A DNA stretch of 64,000 bases. Origin: Oligoflexus tunisiensis (lineage in GTDB: Bacteria; Bdellovibrionota_B; Oligoflexia; Oligoflexales; Oligoflexaceae). The stretch is from NCBI RefSeq assembly GCF_001748245.1, contig NZ_BDFO01000001.1:2217345-2281344 (forward strand), given 5' to 3'. A program made the translations under genes and the position numbers. This document shows positions 43,030 through 52,942 of this stretch, in pieces. The notes under the pieces were generated by a model. The model saw nothing but the letters and a program-made list of their open reading frames with translations, searched no databases and had not been told where the DNA came from. Within the stretch, counting starts at the first letter, position 1. Each line of letters opens with the position of its first letter.

Positions 43030-44199
43030 ATGAAGGCATTCGTGTTTTTTGGAGTCGGCAGTCTATTGGCCAGCGGCAGCCTGCTGGCCGCAACCGTTCT
43101 GGATCGCGACCATCCGAATCGCATACCGGATCATTACATTGTGAAATTAAAACATGACGCCGGTCGGGACGGCCTCAGCACGGGGGAATATGTCCTGCAG
43201 CAGGCGGATCGTCTGCAGCAGACTTATGGCATCCGCGTGCTTCAGCAGTACACCCATGTTTTTCCGGGCTTCTCCATCAAAGCCAAGGATGATCAGATCG
43301 AAGCCCTGGCCGCGGATGCCGCGATCGAACGCATAGAGGTGAATAAGATCGTGCGGATCAACGCCACCCAGTCTCCCGCCACCTGGGGAATCGACCGTGT
43401 GGATGCGCGCAGCGGCATCGATCAAAAGTATAACTATACGAGCAGTGGCAAGGGTGTGCATGCCTACATCATCGATACCGGTACGCGCAGCACGCATAAT
43501 GAATTCAAGGGACGCATGGGTGAGGGCTTCTCCTCCATCGATGATGGACGCGGTTCGAATGATTGTCATGGCCATGGCACGCACGTGTCGGGGACAGTCG
43601 GTGGCACGACCTATGGTGTGGCCAAGGACGTGACGGTGCATGGCGTGCGTGTTCTCGGCTGCGACGGCAGCGGCGATGACGCCGGTGTGATCGCCGGAAT
43701 CGATTGGGTGGCACAGAATGCCATCAAACCGGCTGTCGCCAACATGAGTCTTGGTGGGGATCCTTCCGACTCCCTGGACGAGGCCGTGCAAAGTGCGGTG
43801 GCGTCAGGAGTTGTGTTTGTGGTGGCGGCTGGCAATGAAAGCCAGAACGCCTGCAATGTGTCACCGGCCCGCGTACCGGAGGCCATGACCGTCGGCGCCA
43901 CGACGCGGACGGATTCACGTGCCCTGTATTCGAATTTCGGTCGCTGCCTCGATATCTTCGCGCCGGGATCCAGCATCACCAGTGCCTGGCGGACCAGCAA
44001 CACAGCCATCAGCACGATCAGTGGAACCTCGATGGCCTCGCCTCATGTGGCCGGTGTGGTCGCGCTCTATCTGGAGCAAAATCCTGAGGCCACCCCTGAG
44101 GAAATCGAAACGCTGGTGAAAGAGAATGCCACACCCAATGTGGTGAGAAGCGCCGGAACGAATTCACCGAATCTTTTCATTTATTCCAAACCAGACTAG
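43030..44199 (+). CDS. Secreted subtilisin-like serine protease (S8)
   Basis: About 389 residues from the ATG at 43030 (AGGAG 8 bases upstream). Sec signal, then an inhibitor I9 propeptide (about 30-115: Y-I-V-K-L-K-H-D) that folds the enzyme and is cut off. The catalytic triad is Asp149 (I-I-D-T-G), His182 (H-G-T-H-V-S-G) and Ser334 (G-T-S-M-A-S-P-H-V). The proteinase K/aqualysin subgroup is suggested by W-G-I-D-R-V-D-A. No C-terminal domain. Probably a secreted protease of broad action. Converges on the kinase gene with a four-base overlap. Confidence 0.93.
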   Translation: MKAFVFFGVGSLLASGSLLAATVLDRDHPNRIPDHYIVKLKHDAGRDGLSTGEYVLQQADRLQQTYGIRVLQQYTHVFPGFSIKAKDDQIEALAADAAIERIEVNKIVRINATQSPATWGIDRVDARSGIDQKYNYTSSGKGVHAYIIDTGTRSTHNEFKGRMGEGFSSIDDGRGSNDCHGHGTHVSGTVGGTTYGVAKDVTVHGVRVLGCDGSGDDAGVIAGIDWVAQNAIKPAVANMSLGGDPSDSLDEAVQSAVASGVVFVVAAGNESQNACNVSPARVPEAMTVGATTRTDSRALYSNFGRCLDIFAPGSSITSAWRTSNTAISTISGTSMASPHVAGVVALYLEQNPEATPEEIETLVKENATPNVVRSAGTNSPNLFIYSKPD

Positions 44200-45551
44200 G
44201 AAACTTCCTGCTGACGCGGCAGCTGCATGACAAACGTCGTGCAGCTGGCTCCCTTGTCCAGTTCAATGCTGCCGCCATGCGCGGCCAGTATTCTTCGCGA
44301 AATACTGAGGCCAAGGCCGGTGCCCTTGCCCGGTGGCTTGGTCGTAAAGAAGGGCTGGCCGATCCTATCCAAAATCTTCAGATCCTTGATCATGCCGCTG
44401 TCCCGCACCAGAATGACAAAGTGATCCGGCTCCAGTTTGATTTCAATCTCAATCCAGCGGTCTTCGAGCGCCTGCACAGCATCCTTGGCATTATGAATCA
44501 GGTTGAGCAGGACCTGCGCGATCTGCAGCGGCCGGCATGGACAGCTGCAGCGCTGGTCAGGAGCGATGACTCTCAGTTCGACGCCGGCCTGGTTGAGGCT
44601 TTCACTGCAAATGGATAGGGTATCCTCCACGACGTCCTTGAGATCCGCATCCTCCAAGGGGTCATCGCTGCCTTCACGTGACAGCTTGCGCAGTCCCTGA
44701 ACGATTTTTGTGATGCGATTGATGGTCGCCAGGGTTCTTTCGCAGTAGTGCAGAATACGTTCGCGATCCACCAGCTCCATGCGGAGCAAACGCATGGTGA
44801 CCTCGGTATAACCCAGAAGTATGGCGAGTGGATTGCTGATCTCATGGGCGATATTGCCCGAAAGTTCTCCAATGGCGGAAAGTCGGGAGGCCGTGGCCAG
44901 CTGGAGCTGCTGATCTTCGATCAGCTTCTGGCTGTGATGCAGATTTTGAATGGTATGACGCAGAGCCTCTTCGCTTCGCAGATTGAGCAGCGAAAAGTAG
45001 CTGGAAAACAAAAATGTTATCAGAGCAGCCGACGGCAGCACCATCAGATAAATCAGCCGTCGGGCTGAGACTGAAAAATTCAGCGGCGCGGTGACATCAA
45101 AGATCACGAGTTCAAGGCTGAGCAGGAGCAGAATGGGAAGCAGACAGAGGGCCAGCACCGACTTCAGGTGTTTGACCTCCATCACAATGCACGGTACGGC
45201 CGTCGCGGCAATGAAAAAAAGATGCATGCCACATTCACGTCCCAGGAGGATCGAGTAGATAAAAATGTTGGCATTTCCGAGGCAGACAAACAGGTACCGA
45301 ACGCGCAAGGCTCCGCGGGTGATTTTCTGTAAATAGGGGATCGCAGAAAAGAGCAGGGCATCGCCCAACGTCATCCAGCCCCAGGGGGCGCGGCCATACA
45401 AGCCAAACACAGGGGCATAGGATGCGATCATGAGCGCGCTCACCCACGAACTCTGGTTGGTGAGGCGCACCCTTTTGAGTTCCGAGGGCTCCAGCCCGGG
45501 GTGACAGCCGAAGTTGGAGATAAGTTGCCAGAATGCCTTCAATCGTCGCAT
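44196..45551 (-). CDS. Membrane sensor histidine kinase
   Basis: About 451 residues from the ATG at 45551 (AAGGAT upstream). Five to six TM helices (about 40-205) with no large periplasmic domain, then a dimerisation helix with H-E-I-S-N-P-L-A (H box), N box N-L-I-H-N-A-K-D-A, and G box G-K-G-T-G-L-G-L-S-I. It should autophosphorylate and pass phosphate to a response regulator, but none is adjacent. The C-x-C-x-C pattern (C-S-C-P-C-R) in the ATPase domain is unusual. Confidence 0.9.
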   Translation of the reverse strand: MRRLKAFWQLISNFGCHPGLEPSELKRVRLTNQSSWVSALMIASYAPVFGLYGRAPWGWMTLGDALLFSAIPYLQKITRGALRVRYLFVCLGNANIFIYSILLGRECGMHLFFIAATAVPCIVMEVKHLKSVLALCLLPILLLLSLELVIFDVTAPLNFSVSARRLIYLMVLPSAALITFLFSSYFSLLNLRSEEALRHTIQNLHHSQKLIEDQQLQLATASRLSAIGELSGNIAHEISNPLAILLGYTEVTMRLLRMELVDRERILHYCERTLATINRITKIVQGLRKLSREGSDDPLEDADLKDVVEDTLSICSESLNQAGVELRVIAPDQRCSCPCRPLQIAQVLLNLIHNAKDAVQALEDRWIEIEIKLEPDHFVILVRDSGMIKDLKILDRIGQPFFTTKPPGKGTGLGLSISRRILAAHGGSIELDKGASCTTFVMQLPRQQEVS

Positions 45552-45612
45552 CACAGCATCCTTCTCTCAACGATAGGACAAGGCCATCGGAGAGTGTAAC
45601 CTGAAAAGGGTC

Positions 45613-45637
45613 TCCCGCTCCAGTTGAAGGAGCGGGA
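45613..45637 (-). terminator. Terminator after the DsbA-like gene
   Basis: TCCCGCTCC (45613-45621) pairs perfectly with GGAGCGGGA (45629-45637) around a 7-base loop. On the minus strand the stem is followed by GACCCTTTT, 8 bases after the stop of the gene ending at 45646. Confidence 0.75.
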
Positions 45638-45645
45638 TCAAAGGA

Positions 45646-46719
45646 TTAGCCCGCGAGGCGACTTTCCACGAGCTGGGACAGCTCAGCAGGGCTATGGATA
45701 TTCACGCGCTGGTTATTGAGGAAGAAGGTTGGTGTACCGGTCACGCCGAGGTCATTGACCACTTCCTGAGTTTTCTTGACAAACTCCTTGGGCTCCTGGG
45801 TTTTCATGCAGGCTTCCCAATCGGCAACATTCAGGCCGGCAGCTTCCGCGATAGGCTTCACTTTTGCCACATCGTAGGCATCGTTCATGGTGCCCACAGG
45901 CTTGGCAAAAGCGGCATCATGATATTTCCAGAAGGCTTCATTGTTTTGTTTGCTGGCACAGAATGCGCCTTCCGCGATCGCGCCGCTCAACTGCGTGGGA
46001 CGCAGCGCGAAGTTGATCTGCACAAACTTGATTTTGCCTTTCAGCTTCTCTTCCAGCTTCTTGATTTCGGGCTGAACTTCAGCGCAGTGCGGGCAGAGGT
46101 AGTCGGAAATTTCGACCAGAACGTCCGAGCCGGCGCCACGGGAGGGGAACATTTCAACCGGGATATTCACGGAGGGGGAGCCAGGCTCCTGGGCGAGAAT
46201 CTTCAGCTTGCCCGACTTGGTCAAGCGATCCCATTCCTTCTGGAAGGTCTGCATCTTGCCCTGCTGAGCCATGAATTCCTTGATGCGTGGGGCGATTTGC
46301 TCATAGCTCATGCCCTGCACCTTGTCCTTGTTCTGCTCGAAAAATTCCTTGGCCTGCGCATCGGTGGGCGGTGTAAAGGTCAGGAGGGTATCGAGCTGGG
46401 GCAGTTTGTCGAGCGAGGTGAACTTGCCCTGCTCTTTGGACAAAGCGATCCGCATGGCAAATTCGCGAACCATACCGAGCTTCTGATTGTGGGCTTCCAT
46501 ATCAGCCTGATAAATCGCGGACTGCACTTGCGAAGGCAGCGAGGCCGTATCATACGTTTGGCCATCATAGCTGAACCAGGCCGTGTTTTGTGCAGGCGCT
46601 GTGCTGCTCGATGTGGTGGGTGCGCCGGCTTTTTTTGTAGTGGCTCCTGCCATGTAACCCACAGCGCCGCCGATGCCGAGGCCACCGATTAGAACTGATA
46701 CCAACAATCCAGAACTCAT
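45646..46719 (-). CDS. Membrane-anchored DsbA-family thiol oxidoreductase
   Basis: 357 residues. An N-terminal hydrophobic, Gly-rich segment (S-V-L-I-G-G-L-G-I-G-G-A-V-G-Y) anchors or exports it. A helical region of about 130 residues (PPIase/SurA-like helices) precedes a thioredoxin fold with C-P-H-C and the cis-Pro loop G-T-P-T-F-F. It probably acts on cysteines of envelope proteins. Two further Cys (F-C-A-S-K, E-A-C-M) are typical of this group. Single gene with its own terminator. Confidence 0.85.
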   Translation of the reverse strand: MSSGLLVSVLIGGLGIGGAVGYMAGATTKKAGAPTTSSSTAPAQNTAWFSYDGQTYDTASLPSQVQSAIYQADMEAHNQKLGMVREFAMRIALSKEQGKFTSLDKLPQLDTLLTFTPPTDAQAKEFFEQNKDKVQGMSYEQIAPRIKEFMAQQGKMQTFQKEWDRLTKSGKLKILAQEPGSPSVNIPVEMFPSRGAGSDVLVEISDYLCPHCAEVQPEIKKLEEKLKGKIKFVQINFALRPTQLSGAIAEGAFCASKQNNEAFWKYHDAAFAKPVGTMNDAYDVAKVKPIAEAAGLNVADWEACMKTQEPKEFVKKTQEVVNDLGVTGTPTFFLNNQRVNIHSPAELSQLVESRLAG

Positions 46720-46923
46720 AGGTACGACTCCAAAATTAATGAAAGGGGGCCCGCTGGTTGCAGCGGGTCAGCTGCCAGCCCTTGAGCAGCAAACATAGTA
46801 GCTTAAAAGACTGGCCTGGGCGACGGGAAATGCGGAAAATGTGCGCTCATGGCGGATAAGGTCCACTGGACAAGGCGACCCCATCCGACTACGCTGACCA
46901 GCCCCAAGGGAGGCACATACATT

Positions 46924-47820
46924 ATGGAAGTCATCGAACTCACATTGACGCCACAGGGATGTCGTGAAGCCCTGATGGCCCGGCTGCATGAGCTGGGTTT
47001 CACCGATTACATCGAAGGCAGTTGTGATCACCTGGATGAAGATGCCGGTGAGGAACAGGCATGGGTGGATGCCTTTGAGCAGGGTCGCCTGGAACTGCCG
47101 CTCGTCCTCTACAGTTATGACGAAAGCGCCATGACGCAACTGGTGGAGGATTTGCAGGGACAATTTGGCCCGCACCTGGCCATCGAATGGCGCCGCATCG
47201 CCGATGCGATCTGGCAGACAGCCTGGGAGCCCGGCTTTGAAGCTTTGCTTACCGAGCGCTTCTGCATCACCGATGTCCATGGAAAACGCGAGCCAGGTGG
47301 GCGGCAGCCGATCCTTTTGGAAAGCGGCCTCGTCTTTGGTTCCGGGCAGCATGCCACGACTCAGGCCATGGTGCGTCTCATGGAAAACGTGTGTACCGAT
47401 CCCGGCGCGGACGGGAGATTTCTGGACGTGGGAACCGGCACGGGCGTGCTGGCCCTGGTGGCTCATTATTTGGGATACAAAAATCTCCTGGCGACCGATA
47501 TCGAACCGGACGCCCTCATGATCGCCCAGCGCAATCAAAACCTGAATGATGTTTCATTTCCTTTAATGGAAGGCAGTCTGCCGCCGGTGGATGCAGTGTT
47601 CACCACCATAGCCTGCAATATTCTGCCGCCGACGCTGACCCATCTTTTGCCGGCGCTGGACCAGCGTCTGGCACCCGGCGGACTTTTGCTTTTGGCTGGA
47701 TTTCATGAGGCCAACGTGGAACCCATACGCGTGGCCTGGGACCGGCTTGGTCTGCGGGAAAAAAAGCGCGTGGAGGAACGGGGCTGGATCGCCCTGGCTT
47801 TGGAAAAACCAGGGTTATAG
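46924..47820 (+). CDS. prmA: Ribosomal protein L11 methyltransferase
   Basis: About 298 residues from the ATG at 46924 (GGGAGG 10 bases upstream); an earlier in-frame start adds a non-conserved leader. An N-terminal substrate domain precedes a SAM domain with D-V-G-T-G-T-G-V-L-A, acidic A-T-D-I-E-P, and A-C-N-I-L-P-P-T-L in place of the usual N-I-L-A-x-P-L. It trimethylates L11. Lone gene, converging by six bases on the CheX-like gene. Confidence 0.85.
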   Translation: MEVIELTLTPQGCREALMARLHELGFTDYIEGSCDHLDEDAGEEQAWVDAFEQGRLELPLVLYSYDESAMTQLVEDLQGQFGPHLAIEWRRIADAIWQTAWEPGFEALLTERFCITDVHGKREPGGRQPILLESGLVFGSGQHATTQAMVRLMENVCTDPGADGRFLDVGTGTGVLALVAHYLGYKNLLATDIEPDALMIAQRNQNLNDVSFPLMEGSLPPVDAVFTTIACNILPPTLTHLLPALDQRLAPGGLLLLAGFHEANVEPIRVAWDRLGLREKKRVEERGWIALALEKPGL

Positions 47821-48396
47821 GAATTCAATTTCATCGCTGCCATCGTCAGCAGGATGAACATTCGGCTGAATATTGGCGACCTGCGCCCAGTCAAAGACTT
47901 GAATTTCCGTGGCGCAGAGCAGTTGAAGTTTTTCAGCCTGGAAAACCCAGGTATCGAAGAGCTGATCGTCGCTATCGGTTTTATCGAGCGGCGGCATTTC
48001 CACCATCGCCGGCTTCTGGTCGGGGAGGTTGACGACCAGGTCATCCGTTTTCATGACCGTGACGAGATCCGCAAGCCAGACCTTGATCGCACCGGCGGTC
48101 AGATTGCAGAATTCGCGGATAAAGTCATGATAAATGCGGGCTGGAAGTTCCTTGCTGCCTGGGTGCTTGTAAAAGTAAAGGGCCTTGGCCAGGTCCACGG
48201 TGTAATACACTTTGAATTGAATACGGATAGGGTCGGAGCTGACCACGATTTTCACCAGCCAGGTGTCGTCGATTTCAGCAACCGTGGGGGGAGGTGGCAG
48301 CATTTCGGGCAGCGCATAACCGGGACCAAAGAGTCGATGCAAGGAAGCCGTGCGGACTCCATCCTTGACCAATGCGATTGTTTTGCTGTCACCCAT
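47815..48396 (-). CDS. CheX-like protein 2
   Basis: 193 residues. The middle carries R-E-F-C-N-L-T-A-G-A-I-K, the E-x-x-N helix used by CheX/CheC phosphatases to dephosphorylate CheY. The C-terminal part is longer and acidic. It is third in a cheY-cheX-cheX order, which suggests it tunes the single-domain response regulator upstream. The match is limited to the motif and general fold. Confidence 0.55.
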   Translation of the reverse strand: MGDSKTIALVKDGVRTASLHRLFGPGYALPEMLPPPPTVAEIDDTWLVKIVVSSDPIRIQFKVYYTVDLAKALYFYKHPGSKELPARIYHDFIREFCNLTAGAIKVWLADLVTVMKTDDLVVNLPDQKPAMVEMPPLDKTDSDDQLFDTWVFQAEKLQLLCATEIQVFDWAQVANIQPNVHPADDGSDEIEFL

Positions 48397-48424
48397 GGAA
48401 TGTCACCCTTCCTGAAACTCGGAT

Positions 48425-48916
48425 TCAACTAGCTTTAGGGGCTCTGGCTTCAAGCTTTTTCAGGCGCAGGCTCAGGACTGCATGAAAACCGTCGCTTTCC
48501 AAAATCTGAATCAGTTCCCGCGCATCGGCTGGAACAGGGGCGGCAGGGGTTTGTTTGGCCTGTGGCTGTTCCAGACGCAGCTGATAACCAAGCGCCTGGA
48601 TATGAGCCTTGCTGCCAGCCAGCGTGCGGTTGCAGATTTCAGCCACCCAATCCAAATAGTCAGCATTATCCAAAACTCCACCGTAGCGGCGTTCCGGATG
48701 AGTTTCATGGAGAAATTTCTTGTCCGCCATCACCACCAGCTGGCCTTCGATCCCGTCTCCAGTCAGACCGATGGTAGCATGAAAGATGGGGCTGACAAAG
48801 GGAACCTGATCCTGAGCGCACAATGCCGGGCGCAGGGGCTTTTTCAAGGAAATTTGAAAGAGTTCCACAAACCGCGTGTTCAGAATTTCAGCAAGACTGG
48901 TATCCAAGTCGCTCAT
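48425..48916 (-). CDS. cheX: CheX-like protein 1
   Basis: 163 residues. A beta-sheet start (I-F-H-A-T-I-G-L-T-G-D-G-I-E-G) is followed by W-V-A-E-I-C-N-R-T-L-A-G-S-K, the E-x-x-N signature of CheX-type CheY-phosphate phosphatases. A C-terminal helix extends beyond the usual domain. It lies 18 bases downstream of a CheY-like gene, which is the natural partner. Confidence 0.68.
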   Translation of the reverse strand: MSDLDTSLAEILNTRFVELFQISLKKPLRPALCAQDQVPFVSPIFHATIGLTGDGIEGQLVVMADKKFLHETHPERRYGGVLDNADYLDWVAEICNRTLAGSKAHIQALGYQLRLEQPQAKQTPAAPVPADARELIQILESDGFHAVLSLRLKKLEARAPKAS

Positions 48917-48934
48917 TCGCCAGGACTCCCATGC

Positions 48935-49303
48935 TCAGGCGCAGAATTTTTCCAGAAGTGACTTTACTGAATTGGGTTGTGCGGGTTTCAGGATCCAGCC
49001 CTTGATGCCAAATTCCTTGGCCTTGTTCAGGACGTCCTCGGCCGCTTCGCTGGTCAGCATGATCACCGGGGTTTCCGCGTGATTGGCTTCCTTGCGCAGG
49101 GCTTCCAGGAATTCCAAACCATTCATTTCAGGCATGTTGATATCGCAGAAAATCAGGCCGATATCTGTCCTGTTTCGGATGAGTTCCAAACCGTAGCGGC
49201 CGTTCTCGGCCTCGAAGGCCATCAATCCCAAATTATGCACCAGTCGGACAATCTCGCGACGAGCTGTTTTGGAATCATCGACAATCATCACCTTTTTGCT
49301 CAT
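48935..49303 (-). CDS. cheY: CheY-like response regulator
   Basis: 122 residues, one receiver domain and no output domain. Acidic pair Asp9-Asp10, phospho-acceptor Asp54 (F-C-D-I-N-M-P), then Thr in M-L-T-S-E and Lys in L-K-P. It likely carries phosphate from a CheA-like kinase to a target such as a motor or another protein. First gene of a cassette with two CheX-like phosphatases, and divergent from the damaged CheA-like kinase gene. Confidence 0.9.
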   Translation of the reverse strand: MSKKVMIVDDSKTARREIVRLVHNLGLMAFEAENGRYGLELIRNRTDIGLIFCDINMPEMNGLEFLEALRKEANHAETPVIMLTSEAAEDVLNKAKEFGIKGWILKPAQPNSVKSLLEKFCA

Positions 49304-49515
49304 GAGTGTCCCTCGTTATCAACGTTCCCGGAACTGGAATGCGCGGCATTTATAACCACATCATCATTGTAACAGGAAATGGCTTCTGATTTGTGAGCCC
49401 GGCGAAAATTTCCTCGAGAGACCAGGACAAGAGCAGGCGGGATTAATTTTTTTCTCAAGACACCGATCAACCCAGGAGATATTCATAACGCAGTCAAAGG
49501 ACGTGGGAACTTATT

Positions 49516-52337
49516 TTGGTGGCTTGCCGTATAATCCTGGGAATCGGCTTGTATCTGGGGATCTTGTTCCCTGGCAGCCACGCTGCGCCTGCACACACGG
49601 GCGCTCCGACTCTCGATTTGCGGGAGAGCTCGGTGGATTATTCCCGGGGCCATAAGCTGCTCCCCGACTGGGAAGTCTACTGGCAACAGTTCCTGTCTCC
49701 CGAGGAGCTGCAGGCTGGCAAAGGCCTGATGACCGGCGTTCTGAATCAGAGCGCGTTTCAAAGTCTGGAAGGCGTCATGTTCCAGGGAACGGTCCATAAA
49801 ACCGGTTATGCGACTTTCCGAACGCGGGTGATCCTGCCTCCTTCTCCGGAGCCCCTGGTCCTGACCTTCAATAAGATCAAGCCACCCGCTCGCGTCTGGG
49901 TCGACGGCAAGCTGATGGTGGAACATGGCCGCGTGGGTACCGAACCCGAGGCCGTGAAAGAGATCTATCGCCCTTTGCGCTTTGATCTGCAGCCCCGGCC
50001 GGAAGGCAATGAAATCGTTTTGCAGATCGCGAATTTCCATACCGCGTTCATGGGCCCGCATCGGCCCATCATGGTTAGCAGTCGCAAGGCGCAAAGCATC
50101 AAGGAACGGTCCAGCCTGATTATGGATTTCTTCCTGATCGGTGCGGCCATCGTCATGAGCTTCTATCATTTTGCTCTCTATCTGATCCGACCGAGTGAGC
50201 CGGCGGCACGGAACTTTGCCTGCTTCTGCCTGATCGTGGCCATCCGATTTTCGATGATGTCCGAAGGTTTCCTGATGGTCTGGGCGGAGACCATGGGACC
50301 CATGAACGGGTTGTGGGCCAACCGGCTGGAGATGTGGGGATTTTCCCTGGGTGTTATCTTTTTCTACCTCTTCCTGTCCAATCTCTTCCCCAAGGAAGTG
50401 CCTAAATTTCTCTCGTTGATCGTGATTTCCGCGAGCACCATTTATACGCTGATGATCCTGTTCTTTAGTGCCGTGGTACATCAGCACGTTCTGCGGCCCT
50501 ATCAACTGATCGTCGTCACTGCCGGCTGCTTTGTGTTGTTCTACTCGTTGACTCTGGCCGTGAAACGGCGCCGCGAAGGTTCACGGATCTTTGTCCTGGG
50601 TTTTGTCACCCTCTTTGCAGCGTTGATTAACGACATCCTCCTGACCAATCAGATCATTAATTCCGTTGATATGTTCCCACTCGGTGTTTTTGGGTATATT
50701 TTCTTCCAATCTGTGATCCTTTCCAAACGCTTTGCCAAGGCCTTTGAGCAGGTGAGTATCGCGGAAAAGGAAATCCGGACCCTGAATGATGACCTGGAAT
50801 TGAAAGTGATCGAGCGGACGCAAACCATCCGGACGATCCTGGATAATGTGCGCAGCGGCTTCCTCATGATCGATTGCGAGTTCCGGGTCCAGGAAGGCTT
50901 TACCCGCTCGTGCTGGGAAATTCTTGGACCGCAGGTGGCGCCACGGGTGCTCTTTGCGGACCTCTTTGATCTCTCGCCACGGGAAAGATCCCTGCTTGAA
51001 TTGTCCTTGAAGCAGGCTTTTGATGATATGCTGCCCGAGGACGTGGCTCTGGCCCAGATACCGAACCGCTACACCCTGGGACGCAAGGTTGTGGCCCTGC
51101 AAGGTTCCCTGGTGCGCAATAGCCTCGGCAAGCCCGAGGCTTTGCTGATTTCCATTTCAGATGCTTCCCAGCTCGTCAAGGCGGAGCAGGAATCGAGCAA
51201 GAACAAGTCGCTGCTCAAGATTATCAGCGAGCGAAGCAGTTTCCGCGCCTTCCTCAAGGATTCCCTGGATTCCCTGAATGCCTGTCTGGGAATGATCGAG
51301 CAGCAGAACCAAAGGGAAGTGGCCATGGTCCTGCATACCTTGAAAGGCAATTTCGCCCTCTATGGACTGGATCCGATCGCTTCGTTCATTCATGAAATCG
51401 AGGAGAAAAAGGTTCTGACCAAACTCGATATCCGGGCGATCGTCCAGACCGTCGATGAGTTTATCCAATTGAATGGCCAGATCCTTGGCCTGAACGCGGG
51501 TCTGGCTCAGGACGCTTATGAAGTCCCGGCCGAATCCTTGCACAAACTGGAACATGATCTGCAGAAGGCCAGCATCAATCGCAGCGCCATGCAGGTGATT
51601 CAGACCTGGATGCGCGAGGTGCGTATGGTGCCGGTCCGCGAACTCCTGGGACCGATTGATGCCAATGTTGCCCGCGTGGCTGACGCTCTCGGCAAGCGGG
51701 TGCATTTTGAGATGAGAGGCGCGGACCTGAAAGTGGATCCGGATCGCATGCGACATCCCTTGAAAAATCTGATTCATGCCGTCATCAACAGCATCGATCA
51801 CGGCATCGAATACCCTGAGGAGCGGGGCGAAAAGGATAGCGCCGGTCACGTCCTGCTCTCCTTTAATTATGATGAGATGGCCTATTTGCGCGTTGAGGTC
51901 AGCGATGATGGTCGCGGTCTGGATGTGGAGCTGATTCGCACGCGGGCTCTGGAAAAAGGTCTGGTCACCCAGGAGCAGCTGGATACCATGAGTGAAGAGG
52001 ACGTGCAGACCCTGATCTTCCGTCAGGGCTTTTCCACCAAAAATGATGTTTCCGGCTGATTCGCACGCGGGCTCTGGAAAAAGGTCTGGTCACCCAGGAG
52101 CAGCTGGATACCATGAGTGAAGAGGACGTGCAGACCCTGATCTTCCGTCAGGGCTTTTCCACCAAAAATGATGTTTCCGAATTTTCAGGACGCGGGGTCG
52201 GCATCGCCGCCCTCGATAGTGCCGTGCGTTCCCTGGGCGGGCAGATCCGCATTCGCAGCCAGGCCAACCAGGGTACGACCATTGATATCAGCATCCCGAC
52301 CGATCAAACGCTGGCCTTGCTCACGGGCATCGCGTAG
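49516..52337 (+). pseudogene. 7TM sensor with HPt and CheA-like kinase domains, frameshifted by a 125-bp tandem duplication
   Basis: The reading frame opens at a TTG at 49516 (start uncertain) and encodes a Sec signal and an extracellular 7TMR-DISM-like domain. Seven TM helices (about 195-400), a coiled linker and a PAS-like segment follow, then an HPt domain with His607 (L-H-T-L-K-G-N-F) and a CheA-type ATPase with N box (H-A-V-I-N-S-I-D-H-G) and D-D-G-R-G-L-D. It then stops at 52059. The missing end (S-G-R-G-V-G-I-A-A-L ...) lies in another frame up to 52337. Removing one duplicate restores an exact 899-codon frame (2539 + 158 bases). Confidence 0.88.
51930..52179 (+). repeat. Exact 125-bp head-to-tail duplication
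   Basis: Bases 51930-52054 and 52055-52179 are identical and directly adjacent. 125 is not a multiple of three, so the second copy shifts the frame and creates a TGA at 52057-52059. The unit covers the ATPase-lid region of the kinase. Slipped-strand or homologous loss of one copy would restore the gene. Confidence 0.93.
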
Positions 52338-52341
52338 CGCC

Positions 52342-52830
52342 TCAGGTTTCCTCAAAACGCAGCTTGTTCCGATTCTTGACCGCCTTGCTCGGATCCACGA
52401 TGCGACCGTTCATGACAATATAAGTACCAGGCGGCAGCGTTTGCACCGCGATGATCGCACAGCCGGCGTTGAAAAAGGCATCCGAGTTGCGCAGCTTGGC
52501 CGGTGCCATGGAGCCGGTAAAGACGATGACGGCATCCTGGATGCTGCTGAGTCTTTGCGCGGTCTGGATCATGGTATCCGTTCCATGGGTGATCAGAATC
52601 CGGCGTTCGGGGCTGCGGGCGACGGCCTCGTGGATGGCGTCCCGATCCGCGTCGGTGAGATCCAGGCTATCCTTGCGACATATCTGCTGGACTTCATACT
52701 TCAGAGCGACGTTGGCTTCCTCCAGAATCTGCGCAATGGCGGGCTCGCCCACCTGGTATTCGCTGAGAGCGTCAAAATAAACCTTGTCAATTGTTCCGCC
52801 TGTGGTGATGATTCGAATTCTGTCCGCCAT
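52342..52830 (-). CDS. Short asparaginase-domain protein
   Basis: About 162 residues from the ATG at 52830 (AAGGA upstream). It contains only the N-terminal half of the classical L-asparaginase fold: T-T-G-G-T-I-D-K (first catalytic Thr) and T-H-G-T-D-T-M (second Thr with Asp). Full enzymes are about 330 residues with a C-terminal domain; this one ends cleanly after N-G-R-I-V-D. Such short forms are known in bacteria, so it need not be a fragment. Divergent from the dihydroorotase gene. Confidence 0.82.
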   Translation of the reverse strand: MADRIRIITTGGTIDKVYFDALSEYQVGEPAIAQILEEANVALKYEVQQICRKDSLDLTDADRDAIHEAVARSPERRILITHGTDTMIQTAQRLSSIQDAVIVFTGSMAPAKLRNSDAFFNAGCAIIAVQTLPPGTYIVMNGRIVDPSKAVKNRNKLRFEET

Positions 52831-52942
52831 CCACTCTGTCCTTCCCTTGGGTCTGCGCCTCAATCGAGCTTTTCGATTGAATTTACATGGTGCAAAAATT
52901 ATGGTCCAGGCAAGTTAGCCTTCCCACACATGAGGATTTGCC

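Noticed and set aside
52113..52337. Separate 74-residue gene encoding an ATPase fragment
   Set aside because: It is the displaced 3' end of the duplicated kinase gene, not an independent gene; its ATG lies inside the duplicated unit.
52342..52830. Truncated asparaginase pseudogene
   Set aside because: It ends cleanly with both Thr motifs intact, and short single-domain asparaginase-like proteins are known, so I keep it as a gene.
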